Assembly (NCBI GenBank): GCA_030834165.1
Contig: JAURFU010000001.1
Span: 1 to 64,000 of the forward strand
Direction: 5' to 3'
Length of the DNA stretch: 64,000 bases
Source: Verrucomicrobiota bacterium
GTDB lineage: Bacteria > Verrucomicrobiota > Verrucomicrobiia > Opitutales > UBA953
The notes below the pieces were generated by a model. That model was not told where the DNA came from, searched no databases, and saw only the letters and a list, made by a program, of their open reading frames with translations. Each line of letters begins with the position of its first letter. Within the stretch, counting starts at the first letter, position 1. Position numbers and translations under genes: made by a program. Below, in pieces: positions 1-7,914 of this stretch.

Positions 1-682
1 GATCGAGCCAGCCGACCGCCATGTGTTCGCCGAAGCGAGGAGATGCCAGCAATGCGTCGATGCGCTTCTCGTAGGCGTCGCCGGAACTGTCGGTCAGGAA
101 GGCGGCGACCTCGTCGGCGGTGGGCGGGAGGCCCGTCAGGGCGAAAGAAGCACGACGGAGCAAGGTGGTGCGGTCGGCGGCGGGCGAGGTCTTCAATCCG
201 GCCTTGGCGGCCTGCGCTGCGATGAAGGCGTCGAGGGGGTCCTTGACCCAAGCGGGGTCCGCCACCTGGGGGGCAGGAGTGGGGCTTGGACTGACGAAGG
301 CCCAGTGAGGGTCATACTTGGCACCTTGCTTGATCCAGCGCGTCAGGATGTCTTTCTCGGCGGCAGAGAGCGGACGGTGCAGCTCCGGCGGCGGCATGAT
401 CTCCTCAGGATCATCCGTGCGCATGCGATGGACCATGGCGCTCTTCTCGATGTCACCGGGGACGATCGCCCGCTCGCCGCTCTTCAGTTCCTTGGTCGCT
501 CCGGCGAACTCATCGAGACGAAGGCCCGCCTTGCGTCCCTTGTCGGCGTCGGGACCGTGGCAGCCGTAGCAACGATCGGAGAGGATCGGACGGATGTCGC
601 GGTTGAAATCCACGGGCGACTCGGAGCCTAGGACCACCGCGGAGATCGAGAGGCTTGAAATGATGAGCGCCGAGGAACGCAT
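1..682 (-). CDS. PSD1/DUF1549-type planctomycete cytochrome c protein, truncated by window start
   Basis: Own minus-strand translation from ATG at 682: MRSSALIISSLSISAVVLGSESPVDFNRDIRPILSDRCYGCHGPDADKGRKAGLRLDE...IMPPPELHRPLSAAEKDILTRWIKQGAKYDPHWAF; CYGCH heme motif plus PSD1-type context. Absent from ORF track because it runs off the edge. Confidence 0.85.
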   Translation of the reverse strand, partial: MRSSALIISSLSISAVVLGSESPVDFNRDIRPILSDRCYGCHGPDADKGRKAGLRLDEFAGATKELKSGERAIVPGDIEKSAMVHRMRTDDPEEIMPPPELHRPLSAAEKDILTRWIKQGAKYDPHWAFVSPSPTPAPQVADPAWVKDPLDAFIAAQAAKAGLKTSPAADRTTLLRRASFALTGLPPTADEVAAFLTDSSGDAYEKRIDALLASPRFGEHMAVGWLD

Positions 683-947
683 GAGGTGAAGACACTCAAC
701 TTCCATGCCCTGTTCCTGTCCAACTATGTTTGGGCGTTGGGTGATTTATCTCATCTCATTTCCGTTCGTTTAGAGGTTCATCCTTGTCGGGATCTGCTCA
801 TTTGCTCGCTCGAACTCTTTCGGTCGTTTGGCCTGCTGATTTACGAAGGATAGGGTCGGCTAATTTCGAGGCATTCAACATTAATGAGCGATACAATCAT
901 ATCCATCATAAAAGAAGGTTTCCAATCGTTTATTCTTGCGGAAACAC

Positions 948-961
948 TGTGTTTTAACACA
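948..961. promoter_or_regulatory. Perfect inverted repeat TGTGTT-TT-AACACA just upstream of glmM, candidate operator
   Basis: Sequence tgtgttttaacaca; 6-bp arms, 2-bp spacer, ends 9 nt before the glmM ATG at 971. Confidence 0.3.
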
Positions 962-970
962 AAACCGGCC

Positions 971-2326
971 ATGGCGAACAAACTCTTCGGTACGGACGGC
1001 ATCCGCGGACGGGCTAACGAATATCCGATCACCCCGGAAATCGCCCTGCGCATCGGCCAGGCGATCTCGCGCGTGCTCCGCTCCAGCGGGGCCAATCATA
1101 ACCGGGTCATCATCGGCAAAGACACGCGCATTTCTGGCTATATGTTGGAGACCGCGCTGACGAGCGGACTGGTCTCGAGCGGCATGGATGTCTTCCTGGT
1201 CGGTCCCATGCCGACTCCCGCGGTCGCGCATCTGACCCAGTCGATGGGCTGCGGCGCAGGCATCATGCTGACGGCCTCGCACAACCCTTACGAAGACAAC
1301 GGACTCAAGATTTTCGGCCCGGACGGCTTCAAGCTTTCCGACGACCTCGAAGCGCTCGTCGAGCAGGAGGTCCTTTACGATGTGAAGGCGAACGGCGTCA
1401 CCGGCGACAAGATCGGCAAGGCTTATCGCATCGACGATGCCCGCGGCCGCTACATCGAATTCGTCAAGCAGAGCCTGGGTGGCGCGGGCCTCGATGGCAT
1501 GAAGATCGTCGTGGACTGCGGCCATGGCGCCGGCTATCTGCTGGCCCCGCTGATCTTCAAGGAACTGGGCGCCAAGGTCGTGAAGCTCGGCGTCGAGCCC
1601 GATGGCATCAACATCAACGCCGGGGTCGGCGCGCTCTATCCCGATTTCGCAGGCAAGGTCGTGAAGGAGCAGGGCGCCGATGTCGGCATCTCCCTCGACG
1701 GCGACGCCGACCGGGTGATCTTCAGCGACGCCTCCGGCGCCAGCGTCTCCGGCGACCGCGTCCTCGCGCTGTGCGCGCTGGCCTTGAAGGAAGAAGGCAA
1801 GCTCAACGGCGACACGATGGTCTGCACGGTCATGTCGAACCTCGGCCTGCACGAGGCCATGCGCAAGGCGGGGATCGGCGTCGTGACCACCGCCGTGAGC
1901 GACCGCCATGTCATCGAAGCCCTGCGTAAGGGGGATTATTCCTTCGGCGGCGAGAACTCCGGCCACCTCATCTTCTCCGACTACGCCTCCACCGGCGACG
2001 GCATCCTGAGCGCCCTGCAGGTCCTGCGCTTCATGCGCAAGAAAGGCGCCACCTTGGCCGACCTGGCCGCCGGGATGCGTGAGTATCCTCAGGCGCTCGT
2101 CAACCTGAAGGTCCGCGCGCGCGTCCCCTTGGCGCAGCTCGCCTCCTTGCAGGAAGAGATCCGCAGGGCGGACGAGGCCTTCGGCAAGGTCGGCCGCCAC
2201 CTGATCCGTTACTCCGGCACCGAGAACAAGCTCCGCATCCTCGTGGAGCACCAGGATCAGGGCGAAGTCGACCGCTGGTCGCTCGCGTTCAAGTCCGCCG
2301 TGGAGGCGGATTTCGCCGCTCTCTGA
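971..2326 (+). CDS. glmM: Phosphoglucosamine mutase
   Basis: MANKLFGTDGIRGRANEYPITPE; TASHNPYEDNG phosphoserine loop; DGDADR metal loop; RYSGTENKLRILVE. Start 971 preferred over 884. Confidence 0.95.
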   Translation: MANKLFGTDGIRGRANEYPITPEIALRIGQAISRVLRSSGANHNRVIIGKDTRISGYMLETALTSGLVSSGMDVFLVGPMPTPAVAHLTQSMGCGAGIMLTASHNPYEDNGLKIFGPDGFKLSDDLEALVEQEVLYDVKANGVTGDKIGKAYRIDDARGRYIEFVKQSLGGAGLDGMKIVVDCGHGAGYLLAPLIFKELGAKVVKLGVEPDGININAGVGALYPDFAGKVVKEQGADVGISLDGDADRVIFSDASGASVSGDRVLALCALALKEEGKLNGDTMVCTVMSNLGLHEAMRKAGIGVVTTAVSDRHVIEALRKGDYSFGGENSGHLIFSDYASTGDGILSALQVLRFMRKKGATLADLAAGMREYPQALVNLKVRARVPLAQLASLQEEIRRADEAFGKVGRHLIRYSGTENKLRILVEHQDQGEVDRWSLAFKSAVEADFAAL

Positions 2327-2327
2327 C

Positions 2328-3212
2328 ATGACCACCTTCCGCCTGACCGACGCCGGCGAGACGCCCGGCTGCCACCCGCTCACGTCGACCCGGGCGCTCG
2401 GAGATTTCCCGGTCGCCAACCTCGCGTTGCGTCGTCACCAGGCGGCCGCCCTCCTGGCGCTCGGTCTCGTCGAAACCCAAGGTCCGGAGGCGGACCTGAC
2501 CGTCCATGCCGCGGCTTGGTTCTCGGCCGCGGAACTCGCCACCTTCGTCGCGGACGCCTCTTACGGCACGATGACGACCGAGGAGGGCGTCATCCTGCTG
2601 GCACGCAAGGCCCCCGGGCGCGACCTGCGCGCCAGCCAGTCTTTCGCCATCACCTACGCCTGGGACCTGCTGCGGGCCAATGCCGAAGCCATGACCTCTC
2701 GCAAGAACTACGTCCAAGAGTCGGGCGCCCATGCTTCGCTCTACGTCGACGGACGCCTGCAGGTCGGGAAGGGCACCAAGATCCTCCCGGGCGTCGTCAT
2801 CGAGGGCGACGTCATCATCGGCGACAACTGCAAGGTCGGCCCGAATTGCTACCTCCGCGGTTCGACCGCCATCGGCGACAAGTGTCACGTCGGCCAGGCC
2901 GTCGAGATCAAGAACTCGATCCTGCTGTCCGGCACGAACGTCGGGCACCTTTCTTATCTGGGCGACTCGATCCTCGGTGAGAAGGTCAACTTCGGCGCCG
3001 GCACCATCACTTCGAACCTCCGGCATGACGGCGGCCCGCATCGCAGTCCGGTCGCCGGCCGCATGGTCGACACCGGACGCCGCAAGCTCGGAGCCATCGT
3101 AGGTGACGGCGTGCACACCGGCATCCATACCTCCCTTTACCCCGGGCGTAAGCTCTGGCCCAAGACTTCGACGCTTCCCGGCGCCATCGTCGACAAGGAC
3201 ATCCTTTCCTGA
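2328..3212 (+). CDS. GlmU-like left-handed beta-helix acyltransferase lacking a recognisable uridylyltransferase domain
   Basis: Hexapeptide repeats (VGKGTKILPGVVIEGDVIIGDNCKVGPNCYLRG) and GHLSYLGDSILGEKVNFGAGTITSN matching the GlmU acetyltransferase region; no GxGTRM-type motif at the N-terminus. Confidence 0.75.
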   Translation: MTTFRLTDAGETPGCHPLTSTRALGDFPVANLALRRHQAAALLALGLVETQGPEADLTVHAAAWFSAAELATFVADASYGTMTTEEGVILLARKAPGRDLRASQSFAITYAWDLLRANAEAMTSRKNYVQESGAHASLYVDGRLQVGKGTKILPGVVIEGDVIIGDNCKVGPNCYLRGSTAIGDKCHVGQAVEIKNSILLSGTNVGHLSYLGDSILGEKVNFGAGTITSNLRHDGGPHRSPVAGRMVDTGRRKLGAIVGDGVHTGIHTSLYPGRKLWPKTSTLPGAIVDKDILS

Positions 3213-3214
3213 AC

Positions 3215-5053
3215 ATGTGCGGCATCGTCGGCTATGTCGGTCGCTCCGCGGCCACCCCCGTCCTCCTGGGCGGCCTTCGTCGTCTCGAATATCGCGGCTA
3301 TGACTCCGCCGGACTGACGGTGCAATCTTCCGAAGGGCTCCTGACGCTGCGGGCCGTCGGCAAGGTCACCCGGTTGGCCGACAAGGTCCGGGCCGAGTGG
3401 TCCGACGCCCGCCAGGGCGCCTGCGTCGTCGGCATCGCCCATACGCGCTGGGCGACGCACGGGGCGCCGACCGAAGCCAACGCCCATCCGCATGCCGATG
3501 CCGGCGGCCGCATCCGTCTGGTGCATAACGGCATCATCGAGAACTACCGGGCCCTCCGGGCAAAGCTCGAGGCCAAGGGGCACGTCTTCTCGTCGGAGAC
3601 CGACACCGAAGCCGTCGCCCGGCTCGTCGGCGAATATTACAAAGGCGACCTCCGCAAGGCCGTCATCGCGGCCTTACGTCAGGTAGAAGGCGCCTACGGC
3701 ATCGCCGTGATCTCAGCCGACGAACCGGGCCGGATCGTCGTCGCACGCAAAGGCAGCCCCCTGGTGATCGGCGTCGGCGAAGGCGAGTGCCTGATCGCTT
3801 CCGACCCTTCGGCGCTGATCTCGCACACCCGCCGCGTCATCTATCTCGACGACGGTGACGTCGCCTTGGTCACGGCTGATTCCGTCGACATCACGGACCT
3901 GAACCATGCGCCGATGGACCGCGACGTGGCGGAGCTCGCATTCGAGGTCAGCGCGGTCGAGAAGGGCGGCTTCGAGCATTTCATGCTCAAGGAGATCCAC
4001 GAGCAGCCGGAGTCCGTCCGGAACGCGCTGCGCGGTCGTCTGGATCTCCTGAACGGCACCGCCGTGCTTTCGGGCATGGGCGCGACCGCCCGCGAACTCC
4101 TCGACCTCCAGCGCATCGTGATGGTCGGCTGCGGGACCTCCTTGCACGCCGGCATGGTCGGCGACTTCGCCTTCGAGGAACTCGCCGCCCTCCAGGCAGA
4201 GGTGCAGCCCGCCGCTGAGTTCCGCTACCGTAATCCGCTGGTGGACGGACGCGACCTGGTCGTCGCCATCTCCCAGTCCGGCGAGACGGCCGACACCCTG
4301 GCCGCCGTCCGCGAGGCCAAGGACAAGGGCGCCCTGGTCATGGGTCTCGTCAACGTGGTCGGCTCGACCATCGCGCGCGAAGCGGGGCGGGGCGTCTACC
4401 TGCATGCCGGCCCGGAGATCTCCGTCGCCTCGACCAAGGCCTTCACCGGGCAGGTCGCCGTGCTGCTCCTGATGGCCCTGAAGCTCGGCCGCGGCCGTCG
4501 CCTGTCCCGGGAGCGTGGGCTCGCTATGGCCGCCGAGCTCGCGCGGCTGCCCGAACTCATCGAAAACGTCCTCCGTCAGGACGCCGCCATCGCCAAGGTG
4601 GCCGCATCGATGGTGAAGCATGAGCATGCGTTCTTCCTTGGACGCGGCCCGATGCATCCCGTGGCCCTCGAAGGCGCCCTGAAGCTCAAGGAGATCTCGT
4701 ACGTGCACGCGGAAGGGTATCACGCCGCCGAGCTCAAGCACGGACCCATCGCGTTGCTCACGCCGGGCATGCCGGTCGTCGTGCTCGCCAACCGGTCGCC
4801 GGTCCTGGACAAGACCCTAGGCAACGCCGAGGAGTGCAAGGCCCGCGGCGCTCACGTCATCGCCATCGTGACCGAGGGCGGACCGGAAGCCGCGGTCGCC
4901 GACGAGACCATCCGCATCCCGGACTGCGATCCGTTGGTCGCCACCATCCCGGCCGCCGTCGCCTTGCAGCTGCTGGCATACCATGTCGCGCGTCTGCGCG
5001 GATGCCCGATCGACCAGCCGCGTAACCTCGCGAAGTCGGTCACCGTCGAGTAA
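3215..5053 (+). CDS. glmS: Glutamine-fructose-6-phosphate aminotransferase (isomerizing)
   Basis: MCGIVGYVG N-terminal Cys, HTRWATHG, SQSGETADT, C-terminal DQPRNLAKSVTVE. Confidence 0.97.
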   Translation: MCGIVGYVGRSAATPVLLGGLRRLEYRGYDSAGLTVQSSEGLLTLRAVGKVTRLADKVRAEWSDARQGACVVGIAHTRWATHGAPTEANAHPHADAGGRIRLVHNGIIENYRALRAKLEAKGHVFSSETDTEAVARLVGEYYKGDLRKAVIAALRQVEGAYGIAVISADEPGRIVVARKGSPLVIGVGEGECLIASDPSALISHTRRVIYLDDGDVALVTADSVDITDLNHAPMDRDVAELAFEVSAVEKGGFEHFMLKEIHEQPESVRNALRGRLDLLNGTAVLSGMGATARELLDLQRIVMVGCGTSLHAGMVGDFAFEELAALQAEVQPAAEFRYRNPLVDGRDLVVAISQSGETADTLAAVREAKDKGALVMGLVNVVGSTIAREAGRGVYLHAGPEISVASTKAFTGQVAVLLLMALKLGRGRRLSRERGLAMAAELARLPELIENVLRQDAAIAKVAASMVKHEHAFFLGRGPMHPVALEGALKLKEISYVHAEGYHAAELKHGPIALLTPGMPVVVLANRSPVLDKTLGNAEECKARGAHVIAIVTEGGPEAAVADETIRIPDCDPLVATIPAAVALQLLAYHVARLRGCPIDQPRNLAKSVTVE

Positions 5054-5127
5054 GGATAACGCCTCAGCGATACACCTCAGGTCCTTGCCGTTGATGGGGA
5101 CGCCCGGCGCGCCTTCCTCGGAGCGCC

Positions 5128-5448
5128 ATGAACGAACGCTCCAAGAAGAAGTGCCGCTGCTGCCGGAAGACCTTGCCGATGGGACAGTTCCATCGTCTCG
5201 AGGGCACCGCGGCCATCCACCCGTTCTGCCGACCCTGCCTGGTCACCGCCGCGCGGCGTCGCTCGGCCCGTCGTGCCGACCAACGGGCGCAGAAGACCCG
5301 ATGCTGCGCGCAATGCGGCCAGGACCTGCCCGTGCAGATGTTCCATTGGCTTCGCGCCTCCGGCAGTTTCCACAGCTACTGCCGCCCGTGCCACGCCGCC
5401 TACATGGCCGAACGTTACCGTCGCCTGCAGTCAGGTCGCCGGAAGTGA
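5128..5448 (+). CDS. Small protein with two tandem zinc-ribbon-like repeats, unknown function
   Basis: CRCCRKTLPMGQFHRLEGTAAIHPFCRPC and CCAQCGQDLPVQMFHWLRASGSFHSYCRPC: duplicated CxxC...CRPC module. Confidence 0.65.
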   Translation: MNERSKKKCRCCRKTLPMGQFHRLEGTAAIHPFCRPCLVTAARRRSARRADQRAQKTRCCAQCGQDLPVQMFHWLRASGSFHSYCRPCHAAYMAERYRRLQSGRRK

Positions 5449-5464
5449 TCGAAAGGTTTCCCGC

Positions 5465-5539
<75 letters not shown>

Positions 5540-5643
5540 GGACAGCGGGATGGGAATGAGTGCGATTCGCGGGAAGGATTTCAAGAGCAAATGCACATTA
5601 ATCGGCGATGACGCCGGAAGGCGGAAAAAGGGACGGTTCGGAG

Positions 5644-5715
5644 TGGCCAGACAGGGACTCGAACCCTGAACCAATTGATTAAAAGTCAACTGCTCTACCA
5701 TTGAGCTATCTGGCC
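5644..5715 (-). tRNA. tRNA-Lys(TTT), CCA not encoded
   Basis: Minus strand GGCCAGATAGCTCAATGGTAGAGCAGTTGACTTTTAATCAATTGGTTCAGGGTTCGAGTCCCTGTCTGGCCA; anticodon loop CTTTTAA. Confidence 0.95.
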
Positions 5716-5769
5716 TTCCGAACGGGACGATTACGACACGCCCGACCGCACGGGTAAAGGAAAATTGCC

Positions 5770-6333
5770 TCAGCGATGGCCGCGCTGGCGGACCGCCTCG
5801 AAAAGGCAGACCCCGGCGGAAACCGAGACGTTGAGGCAGGGTACCTGACCGAGCATCGGGATACGGAGCAGGAAATCGCAGGTCTCGGCCGTCAGGTGGC
5901 GGATGCCGTCGCCCTCGGCGCCGAGCACGATCGCCAGGGGGCCCGTGAGCTTGGCTGAATAGAGCGACTGGCTCGCCTTATGGTCGGAGGTGCCGGCCAG
6001 CCAGACGCCGTTGTCCTTGAGTTTGACCAAGGCGTTGCGGAGGTTGTTGGCCTGGACGATCGGCATGGTCTCCGCGGCGCCGACGGCGACCTTACGGACC
6101 GTATCGGTGACCGGGGCCGAGTTCTTGCGCGTGATGACCACGAAAGCGCAGCCGGCGCACTCCGCGTTGCGCAGGCAGGCGCCGAGGTTATGCGGGTCCT
6201 GGACGCCATCGAGGACGAGGATCAGCGGATCCTTGACGTCCTTGAGCAGCGCGGGGATGTCCGCTTCGTCGTAGAGCCTGACCGGCTTGTGCAGGTCGGC
6301 GTGCCGCGGGGCGCGATCGTTGCTCCGGGCCAT
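5770..6333 (-). CDS. rlmB: SpoU/TrmH-family RNA 2'-O-methyltransferase (RlmB-like, SPOUT domain only)
   Basis: LDGVQDPHNLGACLRNAECAG, LVLGAEGDGIRHLT-type motif, IPMLGQVPCLNVSVSAGVCLFEAVRQR. Confidence 0.85.
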   Translation of the reverse strand: MARSNDRAPRHADLHKPVRLYDEADIPALLKDVKDPLILVLDGVQDPHNLGACLRNAECAGCAFVVITRKNSAPVTDTVRKVAVGAAETMPIVQANNLRNALVKLKDNGVWLAGTSDHKASQSLYSAKLTGPLAIVLGAEGDGIRHLTAETCDFLLRIPMLGQVPCLNVSVSAGVCLFEAVRQRGHR

Positions 6334-6340
6334 GGTCGGC

Positions 6341-7360
6341 TTACTTGCGGGCGAGAAGTCCCCGGGCGTGCAGCGCTTCGGCGATCTGGATCGCGTTGAG
6401 CGCGGCGCCCTTCCAGAGCTGGTCGCCGGAGACCCAGAGGGAGAGGCCGTTGTCGAAGAGGGTGTCCTTGCGCAGACGTCCGACGCCGCACTTCTCCTTG
6501 CCGGCGTAGTCGAGCGGCATCGGGTACTTCTTGTTGGCCGGGTCGTCGCAGAGTTCGGCGCCGGCGAAGGCGCTGATGGCCTGGCGGGCGACGGCGAGGT
6601 CGACCGGACGCTCGAACTCGGCGCTGATGGCGATGGAGTGGGCGCGGAAGACCGGGACGCGGACGCAGGTGGTGGTCACCTTGAGGCCGGGCAGGTCCAT
6701 GATCTTGCGGCCTTCGTTGACCATCTTCATCTCTTCCTTGGTGTAGCCGTCCTCGAGGAACGAATCGACCTGCGGGATGAGGTTGAAGTTGATGGTGTGA
6801 GGGTAGACCTTCGGGGCGAGGGTCTCGCCCTTGGCCCAGGCGCGGGCCTGGGCGTCGAGTTCGCGCATCGCTTCGGCGCCGGTGCCGGAGACGGCCTGGT
6901 AGGTGGAGGCGAAGAACTTCCTGAGGCCGAAAGCCTGATGGAGCGGGAAGAGCCCCATCAGCGCGATCGCGGTGGAGCAATTAGGGTTGGCGATGATGCC
7001 CTTGTGGTCGGCCAGGTGATGGGCGTTGATCTCCGGGACGACGAGCGGGACGTCCGGGGACATGCGGAAGGCCGAGCTGTTATCGATGACGATGCAGCCG
7101 CGCTTGACCGCTTCGGGGGCGAGGGCGAGGGAGATCGAACCGCCGGCGCTGAAGACGGCGAAATCAAGGCCTTCGAACGCCTCCGGTTTGGCTTCCTGGA
7201 CGGTCCATTCCTTGCCGCCGTAGGTCACCTTGGAGCCTGCGGAGCGGGCGGAAGCCAGGGGACGGAGTTCGGCCACGGGGAAGTTCCGCTTGGCCATGAG
7301 CGCCAGCAGTTCTTGACCCACCGCGCCTGTCACGCCCACGATGCCGATGCGATATGCCAT
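6341..7360 (-). CDS. asd: Aspartate-semialdehyde dehydrogenase
   Basis: MAYRIGIVGVTGAVGQELLALM; NPNCSTAIALMGLFPL catalytic Cys; VSGTGAEAMREL. ORF extends to 7402 but 7360 is the likely start. Confidence 0.93.
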   Translation of the reverse strand: MAYRIGIVGVTGAVGQELLALMAKRNFPVAELRPLASARSAGSKVTYGGKEWTVQEAKPEAFEGLDFAVFSAGGSISLALAPEAVKRGCIVIDNSSAFRMSPDVPLVVPEINAHHLADHKGIIANPNCSTAIALMGLFPLHQAFGLRKFFASTYQAVSGTGAEAMRELDAQARAWAKGETLAPKVYPHTINFNLIPQVDSFLEDGYTKEEMKMVNEGRKIMDLPGLKVTTTCVRVPVFRAHSIAISAEFERPVDLAVARQAISAFAGAELCDDPANKKYPMPLDYAGKEKCGVGRLRKDTLFDNGLSLWVSGDQLWKGAALNAIQIAEALHARGLLARK

Positions 7361-7914
7361 GTTCTGAGTTCGAGTTAGGTTTGAAGAAGGAGGTGACCGC
7401 ACGCCTGCATGGGCTGGGTCTGCCTGCCGCTGAACATTGCATCGTTGTGTCGATTGACCAGCAAAAACTATGGTTTTTCGAGGGTGAAGACTGCGAGACC
7501 TACGTGGTCAGCACCGCCCGGGCCGGCCGAGGATGCGTCCAGGATTCCCTGATGACTCCCGATGGCCTGCATCGCGTCTGCGAGAAGATCGGCGAGGGAG
7601 CGGCGCCCGGCATGGTCTTCAAGGCCCGCCAGCCGACCGGCAAGCTGTCCGGCGAATGGCCGACACCGGAGGACAACCTCATCACCTCTCGCATCCTCTG
7701 GCTCGAAGGCCTGGAGCCGGGTCACAACCAAGGACAGGACTCCCAAGGGCGCGTCGTGGACACCCGTCGACGCTTCGTCTACATCCATGGCACCAATCAG
7801 GCCGACAAGCTCGGCCGGCCTAACAGCCACGGCTGCGTGCTGCTCTCGGACACCGACGTCATCCGACTCTTCGGACGGGCGCCGAACGGCACGCCGGTCC
7901 TGATCCGCGACTAA
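7354..7914 (+). CDS. L,D-transpeptidase (YkuD domain) without obvious signal peptide
   Basis: FVYIHGTNQADKLGRPNSHGCVLLSDTDVIRLF: YkuD catalytic HGTN...SHGC motif. Start uncertain (ATG 7354, TTG 7381 or GTG 7393). Confidence 0.85.
   Translation: MPCSEFELGLKKEVTARLHGLGLPAAEHCIVVSIDQQKLWFFEGEDCETYVVSTARAGRGCVQDSLMTPDGLHRVCEKIGEGAAPGMVFKARQPTGKLSGEWPTPEDNLITSRILWLEGLEPGHNQGQDSQGRVVDTRRRFVYIHGTNQADKLGRPNSHGCVLLSDTDVIRLFGRAPNGTPVLIRD

Noticed and set aside
881-2419. 512-aa minus-strand ORF opposite glmM
   Set aside because: Antisense shadow of a high-GC codon pattern; no recognisable domain, and glmM on + is unambiguous.
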